From: Carposina sasakii
Taxonomy: Eukaryota > Arthropoda > Insecta > Lepidoptera > Carposinidae
Assembly: GCA_014607495.2 (NCBI GenBank)
Contig: CP053171.1
Location: 2,567,438 to 2,631,437, forward strand
Direction: 5' to 3'
DNA length: 64,000 nucleotides
In this document: positions 36,390 through 49,700 of the stretch, one piece after another
How positions within the stretch are numbered: position 1 is the stretch's first letter
Layout: every line of letters begins with the position of its first letter
The notes under the pieces: generated by a model
Told to the model about the DNA's origin: nothing
The model's database searches: none
What the model saw: the letters and a program-made list of their open reading frames with translations, nothing else
Program-made: the position numbers and the translations under genes

Positions 36390-36590
36390 TACGAGTACAT
36401 ATACACACGGCGATCATAAAGGGGCCACGTTTATTATGCTCGTAGTGTGGTCAGATGTAAATGATCAGAGATAGGGGGCTTGCTTATGGCCCGATTCTCA
36501 CAGGTTCCCGAGTTCCTTAGTCGACGCTTACGACATGCAAAGAATGAGATGCAGCTGATGTGACTCTCATGAAACTTATCAGCACTTCAT
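36390..36590 (-). repeat. SINE-like repeat, minus-strand copy
   Basis: 'gttcccgagttccttagtcg', 'cgcttacgacatgcaaagaa' and 'agatgcagctgatgtgac' in reverse orientation to 40855-41090. A further copy at 37255-37445 lies just 5' of the ebony start exon. Confidence 0.65.
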
Positions 36591-37479
36591 TTTAAAGGAT
36601 CAAATCGAACCTATGTCGGGCTTTGCTTAGTCCTGCATATATTGTAGGTATAGCATTAAACATTGTTAGAACATGCTGAAGAATCATGCTTAAAGGAATA
36701 TTTTCATTTATAGTGATCATGGACAAATCCCTCAATATAATCACTAAATTCGCATTATTTAGTCCAACCCATCATCAATTAAACCATTATTTTATCATAG
36801 ATTAATCTAGATTGAACGTACCTCTCTCTTTCAGCGTTATAGGCCAATTTATATTAACTACAGGATTGGTACGTAATAGAGGGTCCAATTTGACAAATTG
36901 CCCCCCCACGCTTATCAGACCTCAAGCTTTAGTTCAGTTGCATTGTTAGAACGTAAGTATACTCGTGCATTTGTCGGATTGGTACGTCGCTAGCATCTAC
37001 GTCGCAAACAAAGTAATTCTGCAGTATTGGTTAAAAGTTAAAAGTTTCCGCTTTCTTCTACCAGACAAAAAAACCTTGTAGATACGATAATATCTAAGGA
37101 CCTATTGTTAGCCCGTATACATGGTTAATGCCCATTTGTCTTGACCACTACAACTACATATTACATTAGTAGTAAAGTGTATCAGTTTACCAGTTCTCTT
37201 AATTGCTTTTATAGTCGATAACAACAATATACTTCCTTCCTTCCAGTGTTCTCAAAACTGGAACTGAAGAATCACAAGTAGATCCTGCAGCCACGTTTAG
37301 CATAAGTGCAGTTGTAAATGATCAGTGACAAGTTACTAGCTCATCGCCTGAGAGAACACCCCAGAATCCCTCCTTTCATGTCGACTTTTACGACATGAAA
37401 GGAAGGAGATGCAGCTGATAAATTCTAGTGAAGCCCCTCACCAGCACACATAAAAATAATCAGAATAAAGGATTTATTA

Positions 37480-37557
37480 TAAAATTATTAATAAAGAAAT
37501 GGAAAAAATTCTTCAACCGAGTGGGGATCGACCCCACGACCTCTGCATTCCGTGCCA
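37480..37557 (-). repeat. Truncated tRNA-related SINE 28 bases from the ebony start-exon acceptor
   Basis: On the minus strand it has part of the tRNA-like core ('gcacggaatgcagaggtcgt', 'ggggtcgatccccac') and the tail ('aagaattttttccatttct'). It is cut off at about 37557, leaving only 'aaagtatttattattatctctgttttcag' as the end of the intron. Confidence 0.7.
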
Positions 37558-37585
37558 AAGTATTTATTATTATCTCTGTTTTCAG

Positions 37586-37711
37586 TAACAATGGGCTCAA
37601 TTCCGCGTGTATCGGTGATCACAGGACCCCGGGGCATGGTCCCGTCAGCGCCGCTTCCCCAGCACCTCTCACGTCTTAGCCAGAGCGACCATACTGCTTT
37701 GGTTTATTCAG
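37586..37711 (+). CDS. ebony: ebony first coding exon (start codon)
   Basis: After the acceptor TTTTCAG there are five bases, then ATG at 37591. Forty codons plus one base; donor TTCAG|GTTTGT. Residues [10 protein letters not shown] match the start of insect Ebony; ATGs further upstream lie in intron/SINE sequence. Confidence 0.9.
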
Positions 37712-40700
37712 GTTTGTACATAGAACATTTTTTAAAATATCACTATGTTATGTACCTAGTCCAAAAGCACGACTTGATATATTTTGATTCGTAGGTATAT
37801 TTATGTATTTCGAGAGATGTCCGACGCGGTGATATGCCCTTCGTTCGGTCAAAATCAATTCAATACACTATTTTTCCTCAAAGATACCCAAATTTTTTCC
37901 GGGATAAAAAGTCACCCTCACACAAATCTATTACGTTTTGTGTTTGTACCCTATTTTCCGTAGGTATAAGGGGATAATCAGGTGTATTTCTGTGACAATA
38001 TTAGGTACCCTAGTGCTAAGCACAATGTAATTAATTAAAATGAATAACTTTATTTTATTTCCAGACGAAACCACAAGCACAACAGTAAGCTATGCAGAGC
38101 TGGAGTGCCGTACAAACGCGTTAGCCAAGGCGATAGCAGCTCGAGCCAGAGTCACTGGTGCTAACATGGATGGGGACTATGTTATTGCTGTGTGCATGCA
38201 GCCTACACATAAGTAAGTAAAGGATAAAACATTGTCGAAGCATTTCCTTTATTTAATAAGGGGTATTCGTTTAGGTACGTTAAATGAAGAGATGAAGTCT
38301 ACTAAAGCTATAGTCATATAGCGGCTATTCTAACGAAAAAAAGATAGTTGTTAAATGGTGCCGACATATGAAAAGTTATTTGACGGCCGCTATATGATAG
38401 CGCCACTATTTTAGGAAATCAAAGCTTATGTATATCCTCAGGGAGGGCAATCGCGCTAATGACAAAGTTTTTATCTTTCAATGAAACGTTTTTGGCTATG
38501 GTTTACCTTTATAGGTAGTTTAGAAGTTCATTGGATAGCATTTTAGTCGCGATACGAAATATGTATAATATTACGTTTTTGGTTATGGTTTTGGTAAAAA
38601 CGTTCAACAATAGCGCAATTCTTTGAATAGGATAAGGCTTCCTTTAGTTATGTGTTGATGTGATCATTCTTTTACATTGCAGCACAGTAACCACCATGCT
38701 AGCGATCTGGAAGGCCGGCGCTGCATACCTTCCTCTAGAGACCACCTTTCCTCAAGGGAGGATCTCGCACATACTTACTGATGCTGAGCCTGCTCTAGTT
38801 ATTTATGATGACGCCGGTGAGTTCAAGGACCTGGACAGAATAAGTAATCCGACCGCATTTCAGTCATGGCGGCCAATCTCAACAGAGATTAGCCAACTGC
38901 GCAGGAGATATTATAGTGCACAAGTGTGTGCGCCAACATAGGTGCTCTTCCTAATCTCTCATTCCCATAGTCTGATGGGGCGGAAAGCCGATACGACCGG
39001 AGAGAGATCAGACGCAGGACCGTACAGAACAGTTTTACGTGCTTTCCGAGGCACGAGCTAGCTAAGTGACATGACGGCCGACTGGTCTAGTAGGTAGTAA
39101 CCCTGCCTGCGACGCCATAGGTCCTGGGTTCGAATCCCGGTAGGTGCAAATATTGATATGATGAATATCAATGTTTGTTTCCGAGTCATGGATGTTTCTA
39201 TACTTATTTATGTATTTATATACCGTTGCTTAGTACCCACGACACAAGACCTCAGGGATCTTACTGTGGGACTAGGTTAATATACATATACAAAATATAC
39301 ATAATACAAATATTTGACAAGTTTCTAGCTTATTGCCTGAAAGTATACACGTGTACCTTAGTAGATTCTTAAGAAATGTACTAAGGAAGGAGATGCAGCT
39401 GATGTATTCTATCCTTCTTATTAAATAAATAATTTCCATTGAAGCCCTGCATCAACATACAAACATATGTGTACACACATAACCTAAAAGTGTGTGATAA
39501 TGAAATATTATTTAAAATAATATTTTTTCCAGCAAACCCAGCTATGTTCGCAAATAGCGGCGTGCCAGCAGTTAGTTTTGAGGACCTTCTCCTGGATGCA
39601 GCATCAGTATCATCAGACGAGCCTAGAGGAATGGAAGTGCTGTCACAATCCTGTTCCAGGAGTATTGCCATCATCTTGTATACTTCCGGAAGTACTGGTA
39701 TACCTAAAGGTTAGGTTTACCTTCTTTATTTACATTTTATTTCAAAAACATTTATATGCAGCATCCATATATCGTAATGGTAACCTATATTATGAAGACA
39801 CAGATGGAGTTATTATAAAAATGCAACAATGTTTAGGATGAACAATGTCTTAATTTTACAGATATTTCCTACATTTTGTTGTAAAATGTCATTTTTAGGT
39901 AGTGTCTAACTTTAGACGCGGATAATAGTAATAGTACCTAAATTAATAGTACCTAATGTCTAGCTTTCGTACGTATCGTCCGGGAGGTGGGCAGCAGCGC
40001 CTCCCGTATTGACAACATAGTCCAAAAATCAGACTGCGGTCACCAACCCGCCTGCCCAGCGTGGTGACTATGGGCAAAACCCCCCTGTGGCAGTAGCCTT
40101 GTGGCGTGCCCTGGGGGAGGCCTACGTCCAGTAGTAGACTGCAATAGACTGAAGAAGAAGATGTCTAGCTATTTTCTAATTAACAGTGCAATACAAAAGA
40201 CTTCAACGTGTTATTTTTTATTATGTGGTTTTCATAATCAATTAAGAGTCGATATTTCCAGCGGTCAGATAACCTATACGAAGGATAGAATTTGATTCAG
40301 TCTTTCTCTAAAACTTGATCAAGATACATAGAGACAACCCAAATTTTATTCTTCAGATAGTTTACTTGGCCGTTGGAAAGTAATCTTAAATCGTTCAGAA
40401 AATTATTTAGTATATACCTTTGTTGAACTTGACTGTATGATGTCCTTCGAGAGCCTGTAGTTATTGCTACCCAATTTTAGGAAAATTACCTCTTTTTCTC
40501 TTCTTCTTTGACCTGTGATTTTTTTGGAATTATTATCTCAGCACCATTCTTCTCATGAATTAACAAAGGTATTCTATTTCCAGGAGTACGAATACCCTAC
40601 TCTGCGATCTGCAACCGCCTATGGTGGCAGTTCCGTACCTTCCCCTACTCAGAGACCGAACTGAACTGTGTATGGAAAACATCATTCACGTTTGTAGACT

Positions 40701-43700
40701 CAGTCTGTGAGATATGGGGCCCTTTGCTACATGGAAGGACCCTGATCATCCTGTCGAAGGAGACTACGAAGGATCCCCAGAAGCTAGTCAGGGTTTTGGC
40801 GGAGTATCAGGTAAGGATGGGATTTGCTAACTTCTGGATACTAAATTTGACTATGCTGATGCGGGGTTTTACTAGAATACATCAGCTGAATCTCCTTCCG
40901 TGCATGTCGTTAGAGTCGACTAAAGAAGTCAGGCATTTTGTCAGACGATAAGCTAGCAACTTGTCACTGATCACTTTCATCTGTCCCAGCTTTGCTAAAT
41001 GTGACTGTGGGATTCACCTTTATGATCGTGCAGTTCTGGCTACCCCATTTTGGAAACAGCCGTGTCTATATGTATGTATGCATCGATAACGTTTTAAGAC
41101 ACAAACAGTAAACCAGTGTGTTTTTCTTTCGCAGATACAACGACTGGTATTAGTGCCAACACTTCTTCGCTCTATCCTGATGTATCTGTCCCTAAAACCC
41201 TCAGAAAGACCACTCCAGCATCTCAAACTCTGGGTGTGCTCCGGAGAAGTCCTCAACAAGGACCTGGCATTACAATTCTTCAGTTACTTCGGAGACCATG
41301 ATGGTTATAGCCTGGCCAATTTCTACGGAAGTACGGAGGTCATGGGGAGATGTCACGTACTATGTTATAGAGAATCCTGCGCAATTGGATGCTCACACCA
41401 CTATTCCAATCGGTAAGAATTTGACCACAGTATGCTAGGAGCAGACTGTTTCGCATTTACGTTTGTTAACTATCACTGATCATTTACTTCTGTCCTCTAT
41501 ATGCTAAAAGTCGTTGTGGGATCTACATGATGCAGCACTTCCGATTACCCTATTTCGTTAACACAGCCATGTGTGTACATATACGAAACAATAGCAGTGA
41601 GACTTCATCACGTAATTTGGTGGAGATGCAGCTGATGTTTTCTAGTGAAGACCCGCATCAGCATAGGTCCATTAAATAATAATAAATACTAAAGTATCTC
41701 AAAGCGTATCTTCTATATGATGTCTTCTTATCCTTTCTTTTTCTTCAAGATGGACGGACGATTTAGCCAGGTTTGCAATATCTGCTGGATGTAGGACGCT
41801 TCCAACCAGAGGCCTGTGTTCAACAGTTGATTTAATGGCTATAATGACGATGATGATATCGATACGATATGAAAATTTATACCAATATCATTTACATCTG
41901 TACATTAAAAATAGAAAAGGATCTAGGTCTGATGCACATGTCTCTTAGGTATAGCTAGCACAGCACTAACACATAATAAATTCTATTACATCACAAAACA
42001 GTAAATTAAAAACGGGAGGAGAACTAATAAACTACTTATTGAATTACTTAATATCTTTTTCCTCCCTACAGGATCACCACTGGATAACTGCGCAGTGTAC
42101 TTGTTAGATGAGGAGATGAATCCTGCGTGGGAGAATGCGGCAGGGGAGGTGTGGGTGGCGGGGGCTAACCTCGCTGCTGGTTATGTGGGGGGAAAAGGGA
42201 TGGACCGCTTCTGTGACAACCCGCATGCAAACCATCCAGGTAGGTAAATATATTTGATTGGATTTTTCCAATGGTCTAAGATAGCCTATCCGAAGGATAA
42301 AGTTGATGCTGCCTTTTTATAAAACTTGATCAAGATAGAGACAGTATGGTCGATTCCGACAGTCACACTTAAACCTAAACGTAAATTTAGTTCTACGTAT
42401 CCTTTTCGCTCTCAGCCATTTATGTTAAGGACGAAGAGAGATAGACCTGACTAAGATTAGGTTTAAGTGTGACTGCCGGAATCGACCCTAGTGTATCAAC
42501 TTAATCATAAAGATAGGCTATCTGACCAATGGAAGAATCGGTCCTTAAACAAACTTCGTCCACGTGAACTATAATTTTAAGCCTATGACTATGAGTTATT
42601 CTGATATAAGTATATTCTAACTACCAAGTTTTATCAGAATTCGCTCAGTAGTTTTGAAATGAAAGACTAACATCCAAATATCTTCACATTCTCACAAGCT
42701 TTCACATTTAATTTTATAATATCAGTAAGGTTAGGATTTCAAGGCGAATGTCAATGGTAAGCGTTCACCGAGTTGAGTTAACGGGCGTTCCTCAGGGTTC
42801 AATCATGGGCCCACCTCTTTTCAGTAAATTAAACTTATTTTTTACTGCATCTACACAGAAAATACATTTTGAATATTGACAAATATAATGTACAAAGGCG
42901 AGCTTATTTTTAACATATATTTTTTTCAGCCAAACAGTTGATGTTATTAGCAAACAAAAGGAAATCACATCAAATGTGCATAACCATAGATACAAATTAT
43001 AATATTTCAGTATTTTTTATAATACGAATTACCTATTATTTTCATGAATGCAATTTTAATTTTAAAGATTCTTATTTAAAAGGAGAGCCATAAATATTTC
43101 CGGAAATATAACTACTACGCGATATTGTTTAGTTAAATGATATAACAACAAACATTAGGTATGTAACATTCTCACTCAGTCGTAATATTTACCTTTGAGT
43201 TAAATAAGAACAGTCAGATGTCATTGTACTCAACCTCGTTACAGTGTAGTTAATAGTTAGGATAACTGTATATGAACTTCATTTTTTTCATACACTTTAC
43301 AAGACATTAACTTAGTCCCACACTAAGATACCTAAAGCTATGTTTGCACAGGCAGGAGGCTTTCTTAGCCTAGAGCCTAGCTAGTCACCTAGCGATTAGC
43401 TAAGGAACAAACATTGATAATTGATATTATGTTGAATATTGATGTTAGTTTCCGAGTGAGGATGTTTCATATAGTTATATAGGTATATCGTTGCTTAGTA
43501 CTCACGACAATACCTTAGAGTGGGACTATGTTAATATCTTGTGAAGTGGGTGCATATTTATTTATAAGATTGGTAAATTAAGGCTCTGTAGTTCAGTTGG
43601 TAGTCAATCTGCAGACAGCCTTAAGAAACAAATAGTTGAACAAAAAACTAAATGCTTGCTCGTAACCGTGTCAAGGCCTTCCCGTCGGCTAGACCCTAAT

Positions 43701-46700
43701 AATACGGAATCGGTGTAGCGTATCTAATGCCACTGTTTAACTATTGATGAAGAATCGGATAAAAAATGTGTAAGGACTAAGGCACAGTGTAAATAAACAG
43801 TACGTCAACCGTCAACGCAAGATTATGCTCACACACGCATTTTGAATAAAACAAATGCCAATTTTTTGAGTTACCAGTTGACTTTCTTGCTTTTTGTTTT
43901 TCGGTTATCTGGGTATCTAGTTTTGACTATGTGCCAAAACGCGAATAACCATTGAATTACATAAAAAAAATAGTTACATCACTTATAAAGAGAGTTTTAC
44001 AGTGCGTTTACTGAAATATGCGACACATATCTCTCTATTGCAGTAGCTGTGAATAGTTGCATTACTGCTCAGATATACTGAGACTGTTGTGACGCTGGTA
44101 TGCAGATTTCGGAAATCCTGTTACTACCTACTATGCTATTTAGACCTACAGGTACCTACGTAAACCGGACGTCATGCGCATGCACAGAATCGTCATTTGA
44201 TGCTTGCTTACATGCATCTTTGTATAGGGAATAGGTATAGAGTCATTACAACGCAGACAGTAAATGGATATGCCATAGATTTTTTACGCACGAAAGAAGC
44301 AATGATGAGAGTACGGGAGCATGAGTATGACGGCCGATTGGTGTAGTTGGTAGTGGCCCTGCCTGCGACGCCATAGGTCCTGGGTTCGAATCCCGGTAGG
44401 TGCAAACATTGATGTGATGAATATCGATGTTGTTTCCGAGTCATGGATACTATCTATGTATTTATATAACTTATCTATGTATTTATATACCGTTGCTTAG
44501 TACCCACGACACAAGACCTTAGGGATCTTAGTGTGGGACTAAGTCAATGTGTTGTGAAGTGTGTGAATATTTATTATTAATATTATATTATTATTATGAC
44601 GTGTAGTCAATCAACATGCAATAACTGACCGGTCAGTCATTAGCATTACTAACAGCCTTTTTCAATAACGATACCTTAATTCGCATAACGAAAATCGCCT
44701 TGATGACAAAGTTTACAGAAGAGACTAAAAACTATACAGGATGTTTTTTGGTCGTCAACGTTCCCGAAAACTACGGAATCTCCTCACCATCCCGATTATT
44801 TTTCTCCATGAAAGCATACCTGGGAAGTGTCTGGTTTCCAAGATACATATTAGGGTCCAAAGTTGTGTAAATAGACTGCGTTTTTCTGCATAAATGCACA
44901 TAGACGCGCGTAGCAAGATTTTATCACGTGAAATCTATACATATATCTAATTCTCAGATTATTATTATGTAGGTATTTGATTAATTGACATTTTTGCATG
45001 CAACTTTAACAATTATATTATAAATTTTAATTTAATTTGGACATTCCTAATAATTTGTATGCCAAATAGGCGAATCACAGAAGAGCTATGTATTTATTTA
45101 ACAACTGTAATAACCTGTGCATCACAAATAAACTATTTGATTTGATATAATAAAAATGTAACGGGTCGCTGTCTGTACATCGAAGATTTATGAGAAAAAA
45201 TATTATAGGAGACCTTTATCAACGCAATAGTACACAAAACAATGATTTTTTAAATTTATGTCTGTTTGTCGGTTTGTCTGTGCGTTTGTGCACGCTAATC
45301 TCAGAAACGGCTGAACTGATTTCGATGCAGTTTTCACGAATATATTGTGACAGGTCCCACTTAACATATAGGCTACTTATTATCCCGGCAAAATGTTTAT
45401 ATCCTGGATAATTTTGACATTTTGTTTTTTCTGTAGTCCACGCGGACGGAGTCGCGGGCGTCCACTATAATTAATATCTGTCTATGAAAAACTAGCATAA
45501 ACACTAGACACTATAAATTTGGCTCGATCAAGCGATAAAAAAAAATATAAAAAATTACATTGTTTCCCAGCATTTTTTTTGGCATAAACTTACTTTATTT
45601 GATGTATATAGTACGTACCCTTCCTTAAGGGTGGCAACGAAAATACATCTTGTGTAGATTTATTTCCCTTAGCTGAAATAAAAAAACAAAAATCCTGACA
45701 TCATAGATGCTCTTGACTTATAACCACTACTAAATAATAAAAATAAAAAAAAACATTAACCGATCTTTTGAGTTTATGCGTTTGTCAGATTTAATCTTCA
45801 ATTGTTTTCATATATACGGAATCAAAATCTGAGATTATTTTTCATCTCTAGTATTGATAACGGCCGTGTTTCCTTCCAACTCTTTTTGACTGTACTATTT
45901 CCAAATAAGGAATTTTAATGCGATTTTAAGAACTACCAATTATAACAAGGTTTTGTATAAACAGTCTTTTTATAACTTTATGTAACTCGATAGGTTTCAA
46001 TTGCTATCAATGATAGTAAATAAATAATAATTAAATAGACTCTGGTTTTCACAGAGCCAAGAACGGTCATCTAACGTATATCCTTGCCTCCAGATTTCGG
46101 CCGCCTTTATCGCACTGGCGATTTTGGTACCCTGCACAAAGGGGTGATCCTTTACACCGGCAGGTCTGACTCCCAGGTGAAGATCCGAGGGCATCGGGTA
46201 GACCTGCAGGAGGTGGAGCGAGCCGTGGCGGCGGTTAAAGGCGTTGATAAGTGTGAGTCTTGTAAACATGTGATTTGTTTTTTGTGGTAGTAGGTACCTA
46301 GGTATTTCTCTTATCTTTGACATAATCCATCTAAAATTTCAATCTTAGTTAGTTCCTTTCATAAGCCTGCCCTTATTCCATTATTTATGGGGTTGCGTAA
46401 ATATGGTTTCCTTCAAAACTTATATTACCAAGGAATTGGCGTATGTTTTATGGCCGGCTACCTGCCTGGCGCCAACTGCATAGCTAAGCTAAGTAACAAT
46501 TTTAGTATATTTAAATCCGTAGGTCGGTACATGAAATAAATTCAGTGGTCTGGCCTGTGACTGGAATCGAACCTACACCGTCCGACTGAAAGGCTGGAAG
46601 ACTTCTAAGTTACTTCCTTTAATCATCCAAATTCTGGACCACATGCACTCGTATGTTCATATGCCTAAGTCCCGAATGATATAATAATAAAAGACATAAC

Positions 46701-49700
46701 TAAAGCCTTTTTCATATCTAGAAGTAGAAGCATGAATATCCTTTAAGAATAGCTAACCAATAGATCTGCTCTTTTCATAGCGCCATCTGTGGAGTACTGA
46801 CATTTAATTTCAGGTGTGGTTCTCTGCTACGGTCTCTCGGCCGGCAACCCTGAGATCCTCGCGTTTGTAACTAACAGTCCTGACGCCAGGGTCGCGGCTC
46901 GGCACATCGAGGCTGCTTTGAAGGACTCTCTTACTGCTTATCAGATGCCGCAGGTCAGTTTGGGATATCAAGAGGTTGAATAAAGCCACAGAAATTAGTT
47001 TAATACTTAAGGCATTTCCCGCTTTGCTAATTTCCTTATAGTTAAACACATATTTTGTTAGTAAGTGAATCTAACATATGTTTTAAATAAGGTGTCAGTC
47101 AGGAGAGTGACTCATCACGCCGAGACAAAACTACTAAAGCTAGTGTGACGTATTGGTCCATAAAGGAGTGATTTACCGGAATTCTAAAGGTTACGCGGTT
47201 GTGCTAATTCTTGGTAAAATCTAAAACTTCTTCATCAAATTACTTTTTGGTATGATCGAACTAAAAGTATCAATCACGGAAAGAAGGGTCACTTTCAAAT
47301 TAAAATACTTTTTACAGGTAATAGAGATAGAAACAGTACCCTTGCTGGTGAACGGTAAAGTGGACAGACAAGCTCTGCTGAAAATGTATGAGAACACCAA
47401 TAATAACGGTAAGATAGTTCCTTTTAATGATGGCCCTATATTATATTATCTGTGTTATTGCAAACAAAAAATCGTAGTTCCGAGAACAGGCATTCGGTAC
47501 TATTCGGCAGGCAGGAGTCATCTATGACACGACTCTAAAATCTGTAGTAAAAAAAGTCTAAAGTTTTTCGAGAGTGTTGAGGTGTTTGATGCTAGTTGAT
47601 ACAAGTCATGTTTTTTTTTACTAGAAATCATCCTTGATGCCAATCAGGGTACGTTTCATAGTATGCGTGGGTGCATTTACATGTGAATTTGACTCTTGGA
47701 ATGTGTCTATAGAACGTCTCTAGTAGGCTATTTTCATAACTTCTCGCCTAACATACTCCTTCTGTTCGGTTTCACCCTGTATTACAACGAGTATGATGCA
47801 AGCGATATTTTCATTTTTGCTTTCATGCTGTAGTGCACATTTGGTCCCAAGCAGGTTGTCACGCCTAATAATTTGCGACCTCTTAAATCATCTTAAATCT
47901 TAAATTAATAAGGAGGCTCTTATCTATAGACTAAAGAGAAATTATTGGTAGAGCGACGCACGGAATGCGAGAGGTCGTGAGTTCAAATCTTACTCGGGTG
48001 AAATTTTTTTAAAATTAATTAATATTTTATAAGAAATTATTAGTCAAGCCAGCATTTAAAACCATTTCCATATTCCCAGACGATTCAACCATCCCTCTCG
48101 AATACGACTACACGGGAATCCCGGAGAGCGAGATGGAGAAAGCTCGAGTATTATTTACGACAGTAGGCTCAGTGCTCGGGCGCGGGTCGCGGGGGGTGCT
48201 CGCCGCACGTGCGGGGTTCTACGAGCTCGGGGGGAACTCGCTCAACTCCATCTACACCATCACTCGGCTGAGGGACCAGGGATATTATATTGGTAAGTTT
48301 TTCATAGCCGTGTGGTACCGGCAGAGTAGAGTTTGTACCGCCCCATGTCTGCCCGTGGCGGGCAGCAGCGCCTCCCGTGCTGACAACATAGTCCAAAAAT
48401 CACACTGCGGTCACCAACCCGCCTGCCCAGCGTGATGACTATGGGCAAATACACCCCATAGCAGTCTTGTGGCGTGCCCCGGGGGAGGCCTACGTCCAGC
48501 AGTGGACTGCCATAGGCTGATGATGATGATTGGGAGATAAGCGGGCGTCGGTTGGATGCAGGCTCTTCCGACTGGTCGGAGTGGAGGTTGTTGGGGGAGG
48601 CCTATGTCCAGCAGTGGACTTCCCAGGGCTGAAATGATGATGATGATTGGGAGATAACTTGTCAACAATTATTTACATCTGTCCCAACTATGTCAAACGT
48701 GGCTGTGAGATCTCACTCATGATCCTAGCTACACCATTTTAGGACAGCCGAGTGTATAAATAACAGGGCAAGACAGATTGGCACAATATGATTGAGGCCT
48801 TTCCAACACTGAAAAGAATTTATTTATTTATTAAATTAGAAAGCCAACATAATACATAACAGTTCCGTTAAGATACAAGTTGGACAGGAGCACGCGATAA
48901 TATTATGTATCACAATTACAGGCTAGCACAACTTTTACAATAGATGAAGTAAAACTATTTAACCATTATTTAAGTAATGAAGCATATTAAAACATAAGCA
49001 TGGAGTAACTTGTATTAATCGATTGGAAAACTTTATGCTTAAATACATTTACAGGACCATCATCCAATAGTGATGATGCCGTTACTATACCCACAAATTA
49101 TGTTCATAAGTACCCAGGTTAGCTGGTAGAGAATGCCTTGCAAGGCATTAAGCTCGCCTTTGTACAGAATGTTTTTTGTGGTGAGTACAATAAAGAATTG
49201 TATCTATCTATCTATCTATGAACAAAACGGGCGTCGGTTGGATGCAGGCTGCTTCCGACCGGTGGGAGTGGAGGTTGTTGGGGGAGGCCTATGTCCAACA
49301 GTGGACTTCTCAGGGCTGTAAATGACGATGATGATGAACAAAACGGTATCTTTCCAGAAATCAGCGACTTCCTAAATGCCAGCACCCTTGGCGAGGTGTT
49401 GTCTCACTTATCGACTGACCCGGAGGGCGGCTCCGGCTGTGAGGACAAGTTCACTCCGGTGCCCATGAGGGATGAACACAAACAGGCTGTTATTGAGTAA
49501 GTAACACATCTCATCATGCCATATAATATGTCCCAGCGATGCATGGAAACATTGTGGTAAGCCCGGTAGCGTATATTCCATGGAGTACGGATGTGTATTG
49601 ACGCGTTATTCATACATACCATGTAAGCTTAGCAGAACGCGCCGCCGCTATAATCTACGGTGCTTCAATTTTTTTACTGATAACCGTTTGTTTTTATACG

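Larger units (their letters stand above)
20608..37585 (+). other. Putative ebony intron 1, 17 kb, transposon-rich
   Basis: No coding exon recognised on either strand. Contents: MITE B copies (24435-24818, 25252-25445, 27585-27958, 35024-35407), palindromic MITE C copies (30604-30852, 35449-35726), a hAT-like MITE (26859-27047), the 30256-30528 and 34234-34370 elements, several SINEs, and long stretches without recognisable repeats (about 20.6-22.4, 31.0-33.3 kb). Those unique-looking stretches are the best candidates for enhancers of a regulated pigment gene, but I see no nameable binding-site cluster. Confidence 0.5.
42240..46093 (+). other. ebony intron 7, 3.85 kb
   Basis: Longest intron within the coding part. 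Holds the nested MITE pair, a headless SINE (43420-43535), a full tRNA-derived SINE (44330-44560) and the interrupted MITE B (44735-45656). About 42.75-43.4 and 43.6-44.3 kb show nothing recognisable. Confidence 0.7.

Noticed and set aside
41348..41412. Tiny intron to explain the ebony frame break
   Set aside because: Both registers are conserved with no gap in the protein; removing one G restores the family sequence exactly.
44208..44444. 78-codon minus-strand ORF
   Set aside because: It translates a tRNA-derived SINE; the '[10 protein letters not shown]' string is the usual reverse translation of a B-box.
45997..46323. 108-codon minus ORF
   Set aside because: Antisense shadow of ebony exon 8.
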